From: Stutzerimonas urumqiensis
Lineage (GTDB): Bacteria > Pseudomonadota > Gammaproteobacteria > Pseudomonadales > Pseudomonadaceae
Direction: 5' to 3'
Assembly: GCF_003640395.1 (NCBI RefSeq)
Contig: NZ_RBZQ01000004.1
Coordinates: forward strand, 310,001 to 374,000
DNA length: 64,000 nt
In this document: piece by piece, positions 33,147-42,304 of the stretch
How the letters are laid out: each line of letters begins with the position of its first letter
Numbering within the stretch: the first letter of the stretch is position 1
The notes under the pieces: model-generated
Databases searched by the model: none
Seen by the model: the letters and a program-made list of their open reading frames with translations, nothing else
What the model was told of the DNA's origin: nothing
Translations under genes and position numbers: made by a program

Positions 33147-33863
33147 TCAGCGCGCCTGGCGATCGGCCGACGGCGAACCTTGGTCGGCGTCCAGCCCGAC
33201 CTTGTCGAACCCACTCACCGTCCGGTGCCCCGACAGCTCGCCGCCCTCGCGTGCCAGACCGCAGGTCTGCAGGCCTGCTTCGCGTGCGGCGTCCAGTTCT
33301 TCGACCACGTCGGACAGAAACAGCACCTCATCGGGCGCATGGCCGATCTCGCCGAGAATGCGCCGATACGCTGCCGGGTCGCGCTTGTGGCCGACCTCGG
33401 TATCGAAGTAGCCGCTGAACAACGGCGTCAGGTCGCCAGCCTCGGAACAGCCGAAGATCAACCGCTGGGCCTGCACCGAGCCGGACGAATAGACGTACAG
33501 GCCAAGGCCCTGCTGCTTCCACGCACGCAGCGCCTCGACGGCATCGGGATAGACATGGCCGCGGATTTCCCCGGCGCGATAGCCCTCGCGCCAGACCATG
33601 CCTTGCAGCGCCTTGAGCGGCGTGACCTTGCGATCGGCGTCCATCCATGCCAGCAGGATGGCGATCACGCGCTCGAGGTCCGCCCCAGGCTCGCCTGCCT
33701 CCCGGCGCACCGCGGCCAGTTGTGCGGCGACTTCCGGCTCATCGGCATGGGCACGCAGGTAGGCCGGCAGGTGCTGGCGCGCATAGGGAAAGAGCACGTC
33801 ATAGACGAAGCTCACCGAACTGGTGGTGCCTTCGATGTCGGTGAGGATGGCGCGGATCGGCAT
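33147..33863 (-). CDS. mtnC: Enolase-phosphatase (acireductone synthase)
   Basis: 238-residue HAD-family enzyme: DIEGTTSS at the N-terminus replaces the usual DxDxT, SSGSVQAQ is motif II and FLSDVVEEL motif III. It converts diketo-methylthiopentyl phosphate to acireductone in methionine salvage. Last gene of the MFS-mtnB-mtnD-mtnC run; starts 3 bases after mtnD. Confidence 0.96.
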   Translation of the reverse strand: MPIRAILTDIEGTTSSVSFVYDVLFPYARQHLPAYLRAHADEPEVAAQLAAVRREAGEPGADLERVIAILLAWMDADRKVTPLKALQGMVWREGYRAGEIRGHVYPDAVEALRAWKQQGLGLYVYSSGSVQAQRLIFGCSEAGDLTPLFSGYFDTEVGHKRDPAAYRRILGEIGHAPDEVLFLSDVVEELDAAREAGLQTCGLAREGGELSGHRTVSGFDKVGLDADQGSPSADRQAR

Positions 33864-33866
33864 CGT

Positions 33867-34412
33867 TCAGTCCTCCAGGCGCGGGAAGCGGCTGGCGATG
33901 TCATCGCCGGAAAACTGCGCGACCCAGCCCTCGGGGTTGTTGAACAGGCGAATCGCGACGAAGTGGGGATTCTCGCCCATGTCGAACCAGTGCAGCGTGC
34001 CGGCCGGCACGGAGATCAGGTCGTTCTTCACGCACTCGACGGCGTAGACGTTCTCGCCGATGTGCAGGCTGAACAGCCCGCGCCCGGCGACGAAGAAGCG
34101 GACCTCGTCCTCGGCATGGCGATGTTCGTCGAGAAACTTGGCACGCAGCTCCGCCTTCTGCGGATGGTCGCTGGCCAGGCTGACGACGTCGACGGTGACG
34201 TAGCCGCGCTCGCGCATCAGGGCATCGATCTGCGGGCGATAGGCGGCGATCACCGCTTCCTGGCTCGCGCCGGCGGCGATCGGCGCATTCGCTTCCCACC
34301 GTTCGAAGCGCACGCCGACCTCGGCCAGCGTGGTGGCGATGTCATCGCCGTGGGTCAGCACTTTCAAGGGCACGTCAGGGGCAAATGCCTGGTAAACACT
34401 GAGTACGCTCAT
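33867..34412 (-). CDS. mtnD: Acireductone dioxygenase
   Basis: 181-residue cupin with metal ligands in EHRHAEDEVRFF and a later His in LHWFDMG. With Fe it yields the methionine precursor ketoacid; with Ni an off-pathway product with CO. A good GGAGGA ribosome site precedes the ATG. A 16-base palindrome separates it from mtnB. Confidence 0.96.
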   Translation of the reverse strand: MSVLSVYQAFAPDVPLKVLTHGDDIATTLAEVGVRFERWEANAPIAAGASQEAVIAAYRPQIDALMRERGYVTVDVVSLASDHPQKAELRAKFLDEHRHAEDEVRFFVAGRGLFSLHIGENVYAVECVKNDLISVPAGTLHWFDMGENPHFVAIRLFNNPEGWVAQFSGDDIASRFPRLED

Positions 34413-34426
34413 CGGGTCCTCCGGTT

Positions 34427-34442
34427 TCGCCGCGCGCGGCGA
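34427..34442. repeat. 16-base palindrome between mtnB and mtnD
   Basis: Perfect palindrome TCGCCGCG / CGCGGCGA located directly upstream of the mtnD ribosome site. With no loop it would fold into a short stem or serve as a protein site. It may tune mtnD translation, or be a GC-rich coincidence. Confidence 0.35.
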
Positions 34443-34446
34443 TTGA

Positions 34447-35070
34447 TCATCTGGTGTGGCTCAAGGCACGCATTTTCAGTTCGCACTCGAACAGGAATTC
34501 GAACGCTTCGATCTGCCGCAGCGCGTCAGCCAGGCCGGGGCCCCAGGTGTAGAGGCCGTGGCCACGGATCAGGTAGCCGACGCAATCGGGGTGCTCATCC
34601 AGCCAGGGTTGCACCTGCCCGGCCAGGCGAGCGATGTCCTGATCGTTGTCGAAGATCGGCACCTCGATCTGGCACGCGTGGGTAGAGACGCCGGCGAAGG
34701 CCTTCTGCAACTCGTAATCGGCGAATACCAGCGAATCCCCGAGGCAGAGGCGCGACAGCACCGTGGCGTTGACCGAGTGCGTATGCAGCACCGCGCCGAT
34801 TTCGGGCCGCCAGCGATAGAGCTGGGTGTGCAGCAGCGTCTCGGCCGATGGGCGCTTGCCGGGCTCGAGGCTGTGGCCTTCGAAATCCACGGCCAGCAGA
34901 TCGTCCGGCGTCAGCTCGCCCTTGTGCCTGCCGGATACCGTCAGCAAGGCCTCGGTATCGGAAAGCCGCGCCGAGTAGTTGCTGCTGGTCGCCGGCGACC
35001 AGCCCCGCCCATAGAGGAAGCGGCCGGCCTCGATGATCTGCCGCGCCAACTGCTCTCTCGTCGTGTTCAT
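34447..35070 (-). CDS. mtnB: Methylthioribulose-1-phosphate dehydratase
   Basis: 207-residue class II aldolase/adducin-fold enzyme; zinc ligands in VLHTHSVNA and a later His in RGHGLYTWG. Third step of methionine salvage. The ATG at 35070 is chosen over an adjacent GTG; GAGGAG is well spaced and the start overlaps the MFS stop (TGATG). Confidence 0.95.
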   Translation of the reverse strand: MNTTREQLARQIIEAGRFLYGRGWSPATSSNYSARLSDTEALLTVSGRHKGELTPDDLLAVDFEGHSLEPGKRPSAETLLHTQLYRWRPEIGAVLHTHSVNATVLSRLCLGDSLVFADYELQKAFAGVSTHACQIEVPIFDNDQDIARLAGQVQPWLDEHPDCVGYLIRGHGLYTWGPGLADALRQIEAFEFLFECELKMRALSHTR

Positions 35071-36233
35071 CACTTCTCCTCTTCAGGTCGCATGGCGCTC
35101 AGGCCGCTGGCCATGATACCGGCCGCCGTCAGCGCAGCCAGGCTGGCGATGCCGAAGGTCCAGCCAGGGCCGAGGCCGTCCCAGGCAAAACCGGCATACA
35201 GTGCCCCCAACGCACCGCCGACCCCGGCCAGGGCGGCGTAGAGCGCCTGGCCCTGCCCCTGCTGGCGATGGCCGAAACTGCGCTGGATGAAATGAATCGA
35301 CGCCGCATGGAAGGCGCCGAATGTCGCGGCATGCATCGCTTGCGCGAGCAGCAGCATGGACAGGTGCTCGGCCAGTTGCCCCAGCAGCATCCAGCGAACG
35401 GCGGCCAGCAGAAAGCTCGCCAGCAGCACCTGTCGCACGGAAAAGCGCGACAGGATCCGCGCCATCGCCAGGAACACCAGAATTTCGGCCACGACCCCCA
35501 AGGCCCACAGCAATCCGATCACGCCGCGGCCATAGCCAAGCTGCTCCAGATGAATGCTCAGGAAGGTGTAGTACGGGCCGTGGCTGAGTTGCATCAGCGC
35601 GACGCAACCGAAGAACGCCAGCACCGGCCCCTGGCGCAGTTGGCTCATGAAGCCGCCCTGCCCCGGCCGCTCGGGGCGCACCTCCGGCGCGGCATTCGGC
35701 ACCCAGAGGCTGCTGACCACGATCATCGCCATGATCAGGCACATCGCCACGGGATAGGCCGACAGGCTCAGTCGCTCGAACAGCCCGCCAAGCCCGACGA
35801 CCGCAACGATGAAACCGATGCTGCCCCAGAGGCGTATCTGGCTGTAGCGCGCGGCCTGGTCGCGCAGGTGCGCCAGGGTGATGACTTCGAACTGCGGCAG
35901 CACGGCATGCCAGAAGAACGCATGCAGCGCCATCACCAGCGCCAGCCAGGCGAAGCGCTTGTCGAAGAAGATCAGCGAAAACGACACCAGCGTGCACACC
36001 GCGCCCAGCCTGACGATCGCCAGGCGCTGGCCGCTCGCATCACCCAGCCAGCCCCAGAGATTGGGCGCCACGCAACGCATCAGCATCGGAATGGCGACCA
36101 GCGCCCCGATGTGCTCTGGCGAAAAGCCCAGGTAGTCGAAATACAGGCCGAGGAATGGCGCCGTCGCGCCCAGCAGCGCGAAATAGAAGAAATAGAACCC
36201 GGACAGGCGCCAGTAGGGAAGCCCAGCAGCCAT
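35070..36233 (-). CDS. MFS transporter, 3-phenylpropionate/HcaT-like (PPP family)
   Basis: 387-residue, twelve-helix major facilitator with the N-terminal signature YWRLSGFYFFYFALLGATAP of the HcaT-like (MFS_1_like) group. Overlaps mtnB by one base, so it is the first gene of the methionine salvage operon here. The substrate is unknown; the coupling suggests a link with methylthio-compounds, but in pseudomonads the gene may simply sit beside aroC. Confidence 0.88.
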   Translation of the reverse strand: MAAGLPYWRLSGFYFFYFALLGATAPFLGLYFDYLGFSPEHIGALVAIPMLMRCVAPNLWGWLGDASGQRLAIVRLGAVCTLVSFSLIFFDKRFAWLALVMALHAFFWHAVLPQFEVITLAHLRDQAARYSQIRLWGSIGFIVAVVGLGGLFERLSLSAYPVAMCLIMAMIVVSSLWVPNAAPEVRPERPGQGGFMSQLRQGPVLAFFGCVALMQLSHGPYYTFLSIHLEQLGYGRGVIGLLWALGVVAEILVFLAMARILSRFSVRQVLLASFLLAAVRWMLLGQLAEHLSMLLLAQAMHAATFGAFHAASIHFIQRSFGHRQQGQGQALYAALAGVGGALGALYAGFAWDGLGPGWTFGIASLAALTAAGIMASGLSAMRPEEEK

Positions 36234-36310
36234 GTGCTAGCGGCCACGCGCCGGGAGCGAGGCAAGTGCGGGTGTCCCTCGCTCCCGCGCCCGGCCCTTT
36301 GGCGCCAGGT

Positions 36311-37402
36311 TCAAAGCTGTCCCAGCACCGGCGTCGATACCTGGACATCCGCGTTCTGCGCACGATGGCGCAGCAGGTGATCCATCAACACGATGGCCAT
36401 CATGGCCTCGGCGATCGGCGTCGCCCGAATGCCGACGCAGGGGTCGTGCCGGCCCTTGGTGATCACCTCGACCGGATTGCCCGCCAGATCGATCGAACGA
36501 CCGGGCGTGGTGATGCTGGATGTCGGCTTGAGCGCCAGGTGCGCGACGATCGGCTGGCCGCTGGAGATACCGCCGAGCACGCCGCCAGCGTTGTTGGACA
36601 CGAACCCCTCGGGTGTCAGCTCGTCACGGTGCTCGGTGCCGCGCTGCGCGACCGAGGCGAAGCCGGCGCCGATTTCCACACCCTTGACCGCGTTGATGCT
36701 CATCAGCGCGTGGGCCAGATCGGCATCGAGCCGGTCGAAGATCGGCTCGCCCAGCCCGGGCGGCACGCCGTCGGCGATCACCGTGATCTTGGCACCGACC
36801 GAATCCTGGTCGCGCCGCAACTGATCCATGTAGGCCTCGAGCGCTGGCACCTTCTCTGGATCGGCGCTGAAAAAGGCGTTCTGCTCGACGCTGTCCCAGG
36901 TCTTGAACGGAATTTCGATCGGGCCGAGCTGGCTCATGTAGCCACGCACCTGGATGCCCAGGGTGGCCAGGTATTTCTTGGCGATGGCGCCGGCGGCGAC
37001 ACGCATGGCGGTTTCCCGCGCGGAGCTGCGCCCACCGCCGCGGTAATCGCGCATCCCGTACTTGTGGTGGTAGGTGTAGTCGGCATGAGCCGGACGGAAC
37101 AGGTCCTTGATGGCCGAGTAATCCTTGGATTTCTGATCCGTGTTGCGGATCAGCAGGCCGATCGGGCAACCCGTGGTCTTGCCCTCGAACACCCCGGACA
37201 GGATCTCGACCTCGTCCGGCTCCTGGCGCTGCGTGGTGTGCCGGCTGGTCCCCGGCTTGCGGCGGTCCAGCTCATGTTGCAGATCGTCGCAGGCGAGCGC
37301 CAGCCCCGGCGGGCATCCATCGACGATCGCCACCAGCGCCGGACCGTGGCTTTCGCCTGCCGTGGTGACGGTGAACAGCTTTCCGTAGGTGTTTCCGGAC
37401 AT
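36311..37402 (-). CDS. aroC: Chorismate synthase
   Basis: 363 residues; FMN-dependent last step of the shikimate pathway. Signatures: [18 protein letters not shown] near the N-terminus, [20 protein letters not shown] in the middle and RGTEHRDEL late. Start at [10 protein letters not shown] (37402); the upstream in-frame sequence is non-homologous. Confidence 0.97.
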   Translation of the reverse strand: MSGNTYGKLFTVTTAGESHGPALVAIVDGCPPGLALACDDLQHELDRRKPGTSRHTTQRQEPDEVEILSGVFEGKTTGCPIGLLIRNTDQKSKDYSAIKDLFRPAHADYTYHHKYGMRDYRGGGRSSARETAMRVAAGAIAKKYLATLGIQVRGYMSQLGPIEIPFKTWDSVEQNAFFSADPEKVPALEAYMDQLRRDQDSVGAKITVIADGVPPGLGEPIFDRLDADLAHALMSINAVKGVEIGAGFASVAQRGTEHRDELTPEGFVSNNAGGVLGGISSGQPIVAHLALKPTSSITTPGRSIDLAGNPVEVITKGRHDPCVGIRATPIAEAMMAIVLMDHLLRHRAQNADVQVSTPVLGQL

Positions 37403-37575
37403 GCAGACGCTCCGCAAGGTGCCTTCAAAAATGCGCGGCAGTATACCTGAGCCCGGCATGGCGAAGCCGGTCGGTCGTGTGCGGGCAGCCCTTAAGCCAG
37501 GCGCCGGGCCGCCGATAACCGAGCATGCCACCGCCCGATCGGCGGTCTGTTCTGTTTCCCGCGAGCGAGGTCGCC

Positions 37576-38343
37576 ATGAGCGACGCCACCCCACCCGTCC
37601 CCGAACCCGCCGAGCCGGTCCGCCATCCGTGGGCGGAGCTTGCGCCGGAGCGCTTCCACCTGCTGCGACTGGCGCCGTTGCCAACCGACCGCAGCAGCGG
37701 GCCGCGGCCGCTGCGCTTCGTCGAGATGACCGAGCTGGAGCGGCATTCGGCCCAGGCGAGCCTGCTGCGTCTGGCCATCCGCCTGCCGGGCCAGCGTGTT
37801 CATTCGGACTACAACCTGCTCGAGGTCTGGGCCGACCATCGCGCCAAGGAAGTGCGCTTCGGGCCGGAAGGCGGGCTGCGTCTGGAACCGGGCAATCGCG
37901 GGCTCGGTCGCTTCCTGCTGGCTCAGGGCGCGGCCTGGGCGAAGAAACGCTGGAGCCACTACGCCCTCGAAGGCGCGGTGCTGCGCGATACCACCAGCGA
38001 AGACGAACGCCAACGGCGGGACCAGGCCCTGCGGGCCCAGGGCCTGGAGGTGGTGTATCCCCAGCCGCAGCAGCTCAAGGCGTTGTATCAGGCGGCAAAC
38101 GTCGGCCTGCTCAGCAGCGAGTGGAATCATGACAAGGTCAGACGCATCGAGCTGCCCGAGGCCGCCGCCATGCTCGAACAGGCCGATCGCTCGCTTCAGG
38201 AGCAGGAATCGAGCCTCCATCAACTCAAGGAACGGCTCGATCGGCTGCGCCGCGAAGACGGGACATTGCGCTTCACGATCGCCTGTCTGGTCGCCTTCGC
38301 GTTATTCCAGGGCGGGTTACTGATCTGGATCGCGACCCGCTGA
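37576..38343 (+). CDS. Conserved hypothetical protein with C-terminal coiled coil and membrane anchor
   Basis: 255 residues of unknown function. A Pro-rich N-terminus and a globular basic/acidic core precede a predicted coiled coil (about 195-230, [20 protein letters not shown]) and a single C-terminal membrane helix ([20 protein letters not shown]), suggesting a tail-anchored protein. Start at 37576. Found between aroC and prmB in pseudomonads. Its 3' end overlaps prmB by 27 bases, tail to tail. Confidence 0.82.
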   Translation: MSDATPPVPEPAEPVRHPWAELAPERFHLLRLAPLPTDRSSGPRPLRFVEMTELERHSAQASLLRLAIRLPGQRVHSDYNLLEVWADHRAKEVRFGPEGGLRLEPGNRGLGRFLLAQGAAWAKKRWSHYALEGAVLRDTTSEDERQRRDQALRAQGLEVVYPQPQQLKALYQAANVGLLSSEWNHDKVRRIELPEAAAMLEQADRSLQEQESSLHQLKERLDRLRREDGTLRFTIACLVAFALFQGGLLIWIATR

Positions 38344-39273
38344 AGCCGCACGGGCCTGTTCCAGCTGCACACGGAACAACGGCTGGTGCTCGCGGCACTG
38401 GCTGGCTGCCAGCAGGAACACACCATGCCCGCCCTGGCGGAAATCGAGCCAGGTGAAATCGACCTCCGGGTAAGCGGCCTCGACGTGGACCTGGCTATTG
38501 CCGACCTCGACGACCAGCACGCCGGTCTCGCTCAGGTGATCGGCAGCCTCCGCCAGAATGCGCCGGACCAGGTCCAATCCGTCTGCGCCGCACGCCAGCC
38601 CCAGCGCCGGCTCGTGCCGGTACTCGGCCGGCATGTCGGCGAAGTCCTCTTCATCGACGTAGGGCGGGTTCGACACGATGAGGTCGAAGCGCTGACCCGG
38701 CAGCCCCTCGAAACCATCGCCCTGAACGGCATAGACGCGCTCCTCCAGCCCATGCCGTTCGATATTGTGGTTGGCGACCTCCAGGGCATCGAACGACAGG
38801 TCGGCCAGCGCCACCTCGGCCTGCGGAAAGGCATAGGCACAGGCGATGCCGATGCAGCCCGAACCGGTGCAGAGATCGAGGATTTTCGCCGGGGACTGCG
38901 GCAGCCAGGGCTCGAAGCGCTGCTCGATCAGTTCGGCGATGGGCGAGCGTGGCACCAGCACGCGCTCGTCGACCCAGAACGGCAGGCCGCAGAACCAGGC
39001 TTCACCAAGCAGGTATGCCGCCGGAACCCGCTCCTCGATGCGCCGATTCAGCAATGCCTGGAGCCGCTCGCATTCGTCTTCCTCGAGGCGGCAATCCAGG
39101 TAGCTGTCGGACATCTCCCAGGGCAGGTGCAGCGCGCCGAGGACCAGCTGGCGGGCCTCGTCCCAGGGATTGTCGGTGCCATGCCCGAAGAACAGCTCCC
39201 GCTCCTGGAACTGGGTCACGGCCCACCGGATGTAATCGCGCAACGTGCGCAGGCGCGAAGCTGAAGCAGGCAT
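38317..39273 (-). CDS. prmB: 50S ribosomal protein L3 glutamine methyltransferase
   Basis: 318-residue Class I methyltransferase with SAM motif [14 protein letters not shown] and the catalytic [10 protein letters not shown] typical of Gln/Asn N-methylation. N-terminal five-helix domain fits PrmB. Start at MPASASRLR (39273); an ATG six codons further up is possible. Confidence 0.95.
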   Translation of the reverse strand: MPASASRLRTLRDYIRWAVTQFQERELFFGHGTDNPWDEARQLVLGALHLPWEMSDSYLDCRLEEDECERLQALLNRRIEERVPAAYLLGEAWFCGLPFWVDERVLVPRSPIAELIEQRFEPWLPQSPAKILDLCTGSGCIGIACAYAFPQAEVALADLSFDALEVANHNIERHGLEERVYAVQGDGFEGLPGQRFDLIVSNPPYVDEEDFADMPAEYRHEPALGLACGADGLDLVRRILAEAADHLSETGVLVVEVGNSQVHVEAAYPEVDFTWLDFRQGGHGVFLLAASQCREHQPLFRVQLEQARAASAGRDPDQ

Positions 39274-39381
39274 CGATGGCTCCCTCGTCAAAAGCGCGAA
39301 GTCTAGCGGAAGCCCGGCCTGCTCTGCCCAGGCTTGGCGACGGGCGCGAGTCGTCGATGATGGCTGATTGCAACAGGGCGG

Positions 39382-39410
39382 TTCACATCGATGAAATCTG
39401 GCGCCACAAT
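39382..39410 (+). promoter_or_regulatory. Predicted sigma-70 promoter of isochorismatase-like gene
   Basis: TTCACA, 17-base spacer, CACAAT, with an expected start near 39417 and an AGGAG ribosome site before the ATG at 39442. Confidence 0.4.
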
Positions 39411-39441
39411 CGGGGCCTTTTCAGAAACCTAGGAGTCAGCG

Positions 39442-40035
39442 ATGGCCTTGCCACAGACCATGTTCCAGCTCAGCGGTCGCGGTTACGCGCCGGCGAAGCT
39501 TGCGACGGCGACCGTGCTGCTCATCGATGCGCAAGAGGAATACCGAGGCGGCGTGCTGGCACTCCCGGGGCTGGACAAGGCCTTGCCCGAGATCGCCAAC
39601 CTGCTGGCGGCAGCCCGTGAAGTTCGGGCGCCCATCGTGCATGTGCGGCACCTGGGCATCAGCGGCGGCCTGTTCGATCCCCAGGGTCAGCGTGGCCAGA
39701 TCATGCCCGAGGTCGCGCCGCAGGACGGCGAGATGGTCATCGAAAAGCGTCTTCCCAATGCCTTCGCGGGCACCGAACTGCACGAACAGCTGCAACAACT
39801 GGGTCGACTGGACATCATCGTCTGCGGCTTCATGACCCACTCGAGCATCAGCACGACCGTGCGCGCGGCAAAGGACTACGGTTACCGGTGTACGCTGATC
39901 GACAGCGCCTGTGCGACACGCGACCTGCCGATGGGCGACCAGGTGATTCCGGCGGACCAGGTCCATCGGATGGAAATGACCATCCTCGCCGACAACTTCG
40001 CGGCATGCGTCCCGGACGTCCGGTCGCTGGCCTGA
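39442..40035 (+). CDS. Isochorismatase-superfamily hydrolase with Ser at nucleophile position
   Basis: 197 residues. Of the usual Asp-Lys-Cys triad, Asp29 (LLIDAQEEY) and Lys102 (VIEKRLPNAF) are present. The position that is Cys in nicotinamidase-like enzymes (M-T-H-x-C-V) reads M-T-H-S-S-I, so Ser135 replaces it; Cys150 and Cys157 are elsewhere. Isochorismatases proper also lack this Cys. Substrate unknown. It has its own predicted promoter. Confidence 0.85.
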   Translation: MALPQTMFQLSGRGYAPAKLATATVLLIDAQEEYRGGVLALPGLDKALPEIANLLAAAREVRAPIVHVRHLGISGGLFDPQGQRGQIMPEVAPQDGEMVIEKRLPNAFAGTELHEQLQQLGRLDIIVCGFMTHSSISTTVRAAKDYGYRCTLIDSACATRDLPMGDQVIPADQVHRMEMTILADNFAACVPDVRSLA

Positions 40036-40109
40036 ATGGCCGCTCCGGCGGGACGATGAACCCGCCCGCCGCGCCTCGGTCCCAGTCTCATCCCTGACGA
40101 GGTAACCGA

Positions 40110-40430
40110 ATGAAATCGTCCGATGGCTTCGACGCCCGCCGCCTTCGTCCGCGCGAGCCCAAGGGATGGGGCCTGCGTCTCGGCGTGGCCATCGGTCTGC
40201 TGCTGGCGCTCGGAGGGCTCGCCCTGGCCGTCGCAGGCGGAGCGGCGCTGGCAGGCAAGGGCCTGGCACTGGGGCTGCCTCAGACCGGTCGTGAAGCCGC
40301 CATCCTGCTGCTCGTGCTCGGCGTGGCGCTTGTATTCACCGGCCTGGCGACCTGGCGGCGCTGCCGCCGCCGCATGCGTCGGCCAAGCGAGCTGAGTCTC
40401 TCTCCTCACCTGCTGCGCAAGCGCGGCTGA
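40110..40430 (+). CDS. Small two-helix membrane protein, unknown function
   Basis: 106 residues: basic N-terminus, two hydrophobic helices (about 24-48 and 63-82) and a very basic C-terminus (RRCRRRMRRPSEL). AGG ribosome site present. Lies between the isochorismatase-like gene and smr, as in related genomes. No family assignment is made. Confidence 0.7.
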   Translation: MKSSDGFDARRLRPREPKGWGLRLGVAIGLLLALGGLALAVAGGAALAGKGLALGLPQTGREAAILLLVLGVALVFTGLATWRRCRRRMRRPSELSLSPHLLRKRG

Positions 40431-40463
40431 GCGTTAGAATGCGCGGCCGAGAAGGAGAGCCCC

Positions 40464-41024
40464 ATGCACGACGATGACGACCTTTCGCTGTTTCGCTCGG
40501 CGGTCCGCGGCGCGACGCGCATTCGTCACGACCGGGCCGAAACCGGCAAGCCACGGCGCAATGAACAGGCCATCGCGGTTCGTCGCGGCAATGCCGTCGA
40601 GCGCACCGGCGAAATCAAGGTAGACGGGCTGTCCGATCAATTCGTGATCGACGTCGGCGCCGAGGATGAATTGCTCTGGTCGCGCGACGGCGTACAGGAG
40701 GCACAGGTTCGCAAGCTCAAGGCCGGCCAGGTCCCCTTCGAGGGCAGCCTGGATCTGCATGGCCTGACGGTCGAACGCGCCCGCGAGCAGCTATGGGCCT
40801 TCATCGCCGAAGCGGTACGCCTGGAGATTCGCTGCGTGCGTGTCACGCATGGCAAGGCCGCGCGGCTGGACGGTCGACGGCCCATGATCAAGAGCCACGT
40901 CAATACCTGGCTGCGCCAGCATGCGCAGGTACTGGCGTTCACGTCCTGCCAGGCGAGGCACGGAGGCACCGGCGCGGTTTACGTCCTGCTCAAGCGGCAC
41001 ATGCTCGAGGGTCGGGACGAATAA
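40464..41024 (+). CDS. Smr-domain protein (MutS2 C-terminal-like endonuclease)
   Basis: 186 residues. The C-terminal Smr domain has LDLHGLTVERAREQ and the RVTHGKAA loop seen in the YdaL/SmrA/SmrB group. Members nick DNA or cleave collided-ribosome mRNA; which applies here is not clear. AAGGAGAG ribosome site. Confidence 0.92.
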   Translation: MHDDDDLSLFRSAVRGATRIRHDRAETGKPRRNEQAIAVRRGNAVERTGEIKVDGLSDQFVIDVGAEDELLWSRDGVQEAQVRKLKAGQVPFEGSLDLHGLTVERAREQLWAFIAEAVRLEIRCVRVTHGKAARLDGRRPMIKSHVNTWLRQHAQVLAFTSCQARHGGTGAVYVLLKRHMLEGRDE

Positions 41025-41132
41025 CCCGAGCCAATCGGGCGCATGGCTTTTACCAATCGTCGCCCCTCTTGCCAGGCAGGCGGCCCCCACCTACCCTGCG
41101 CGGTTCGCGCAATCGGGTCTCAAGGTCAACAC

Positions 41133-41681
41133 ATGTCACTGGAACAACAGTACACCGCCATCCTCAGCGAACTGGGCGAAGACGTCTCTCGTGAAGGTTT
41201 GCTGGACACACCCAAGCGGGCGGCCAAGGCCATGCAATACCTCTGCAAGGGCTACCAGCAAACACTGGAGGAAGTCACCAACGGCGCGCTGTTCAGCTCT
41301 GATAACAGCGAAATGGTGCTGGTGCGCAACATCGAGCTCTATTCACTCTGCGAACACCACATGCTGCCCTTCATCGGCAAGGCACATGTCGCCTACCTAC
41401 CCAATGGCAAGGTACTCGGCCTGTCGAAGTTCGCCCGCATCGTGGATATGTACGCGCGTCGCCTGCAGATTCAGGAGAACCTGACCCGCCAGATCGCCGA
41501 GGCGATCCAGCAGGTTACCGATGCCGCCGGCGTTGCGGTCGTCATCGAAGCCCAGCACATGTGCATGATGATGCGCGGCGTGGAGAAGCAGAACTCGTCG
41601 ATGATCACCTCCGTGATGCTCGGTCAGTTCCGCGACAACCCCGCGACCCGCAGCGAATTCATGGGTCTGGTGAGCAAGTAG
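41133..41681 (+). CDS. folE: GTP cyclohydrolase I
   Basis: 182 residues, normal length. Zinc/active-site motif CEHHMLPF and downstream [12 protein letters not shown]. First step of folate (and pterin) synthesis from GTP. Start at MSLEQQY (41133), 30 codons inside a longer frame whose N-terminal part is not family-like. Confidence 0.96.
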   Translation: MSLEQQYTAILSELGEDVSREGLLDTPKRAAKAMQYLCKGYQQTLEEVTNGALFSSDNSEMVLVRNIELYSLCEHHMLPFIGKAHVAYLPNGKVLGLSKFARIVDMYARRLQIQENLTRQIAEAIQQVTDAAGVAVVIEAQHMCMMMRGVEKQNSSMITSVMLGQFRDNPATRSEFMGLVSK

Positions 41682-41694
41682 CCGTTATCGCCAC

Positions 41695-42294
41695 CTAGTC
41701 GTACATGCCGACATGGCGAGGATGGCTGGCCACCCGTGCCAGCCATTCACCGATCGCCGGATAACGCGACAGGTCGAACCCACCTTCATGCGCCACGTGC
41801 GTGTAGGCATACAGCGCGACGTCCGCAATGGAGTAGCGCTCACCGACCAGGTAAGGCGTGCGCGCCAGTTGCTGTTCCATGACATCCAGCGCGTGGTAGC
41901 CATCCAGTTGCCTGGCCTGGTATTCAGCCAGGCGCTCGTCCGGCAGTCCGAGATAGACCTTGATGTAGCGAGCGACGGCAAGGAAGGGCTCGTGGCTGTA
42001 CTGCTCGAAGAACTGCCACTGCAAGACCTGCGTGCGCAGACGCGGATCGCTCGGCAGGAATTCGCTTCCCTCGGCCAGGAAGTTCAGGATCGCATTGGAT
42101 TCCCACAGGCAGGTGCCGTCGTCGAGCTCCAGGACCGGGATCTTTCCGTTCGGGTTTTTCAGTAGGAACTCGGGGGAACGGCTCTCGCCGCGCAGGATAT
42201 TGATCGGCACCCACTCATAGCCGCGATTGAGCAGGTGCAGCATCAGCTTGACCTTGTAGCAGTTGCCCGACCGGTAATCGCCATAGACCTTCAT
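41695..42294 (-). CDS. Glutathione S-transferase family protein
   Basis: 199 residues. N-terminal thioredoxin-like domain (MKVYGDYRSGNCYKVKLML; the conserved Ser/Asn near residues 9-11, and NGKIPVLEL with the cis-Pro) and C-terminal helical domain with SIADVALYAYTHV. The substrate is unknown. Follows the aminotransferase gene by 10 bases in the same direction, so they are probably cotranscribed. Confidence 0.93.
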   Translation of the reverse strand: MKVYGDYRSGNCYKVKLMLHLLNRGYEWVPINILRGESRSPEFLLKNPNGKIPVLELDDGTCLWESNAILNFLAEGSEFLPSDPRLRTQVLQWQFFEQYSHEPFLAVARYIKVYLGLPDERLAEYQARQLDGYHALDVMEQQLARTPYLVGERYSIADVALYAYTHVAHEGGFDLSRYPAIGEWLARVASHPRHVGMYD

Positions 42295-42304
42295 CACAGC
42301 CCTC

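Noticed and set aside
33111-34685. 524-codon plus-strand frame
   Set aside because: Antisense to mtnC, mtnD and mtnB, which are unmistakable.
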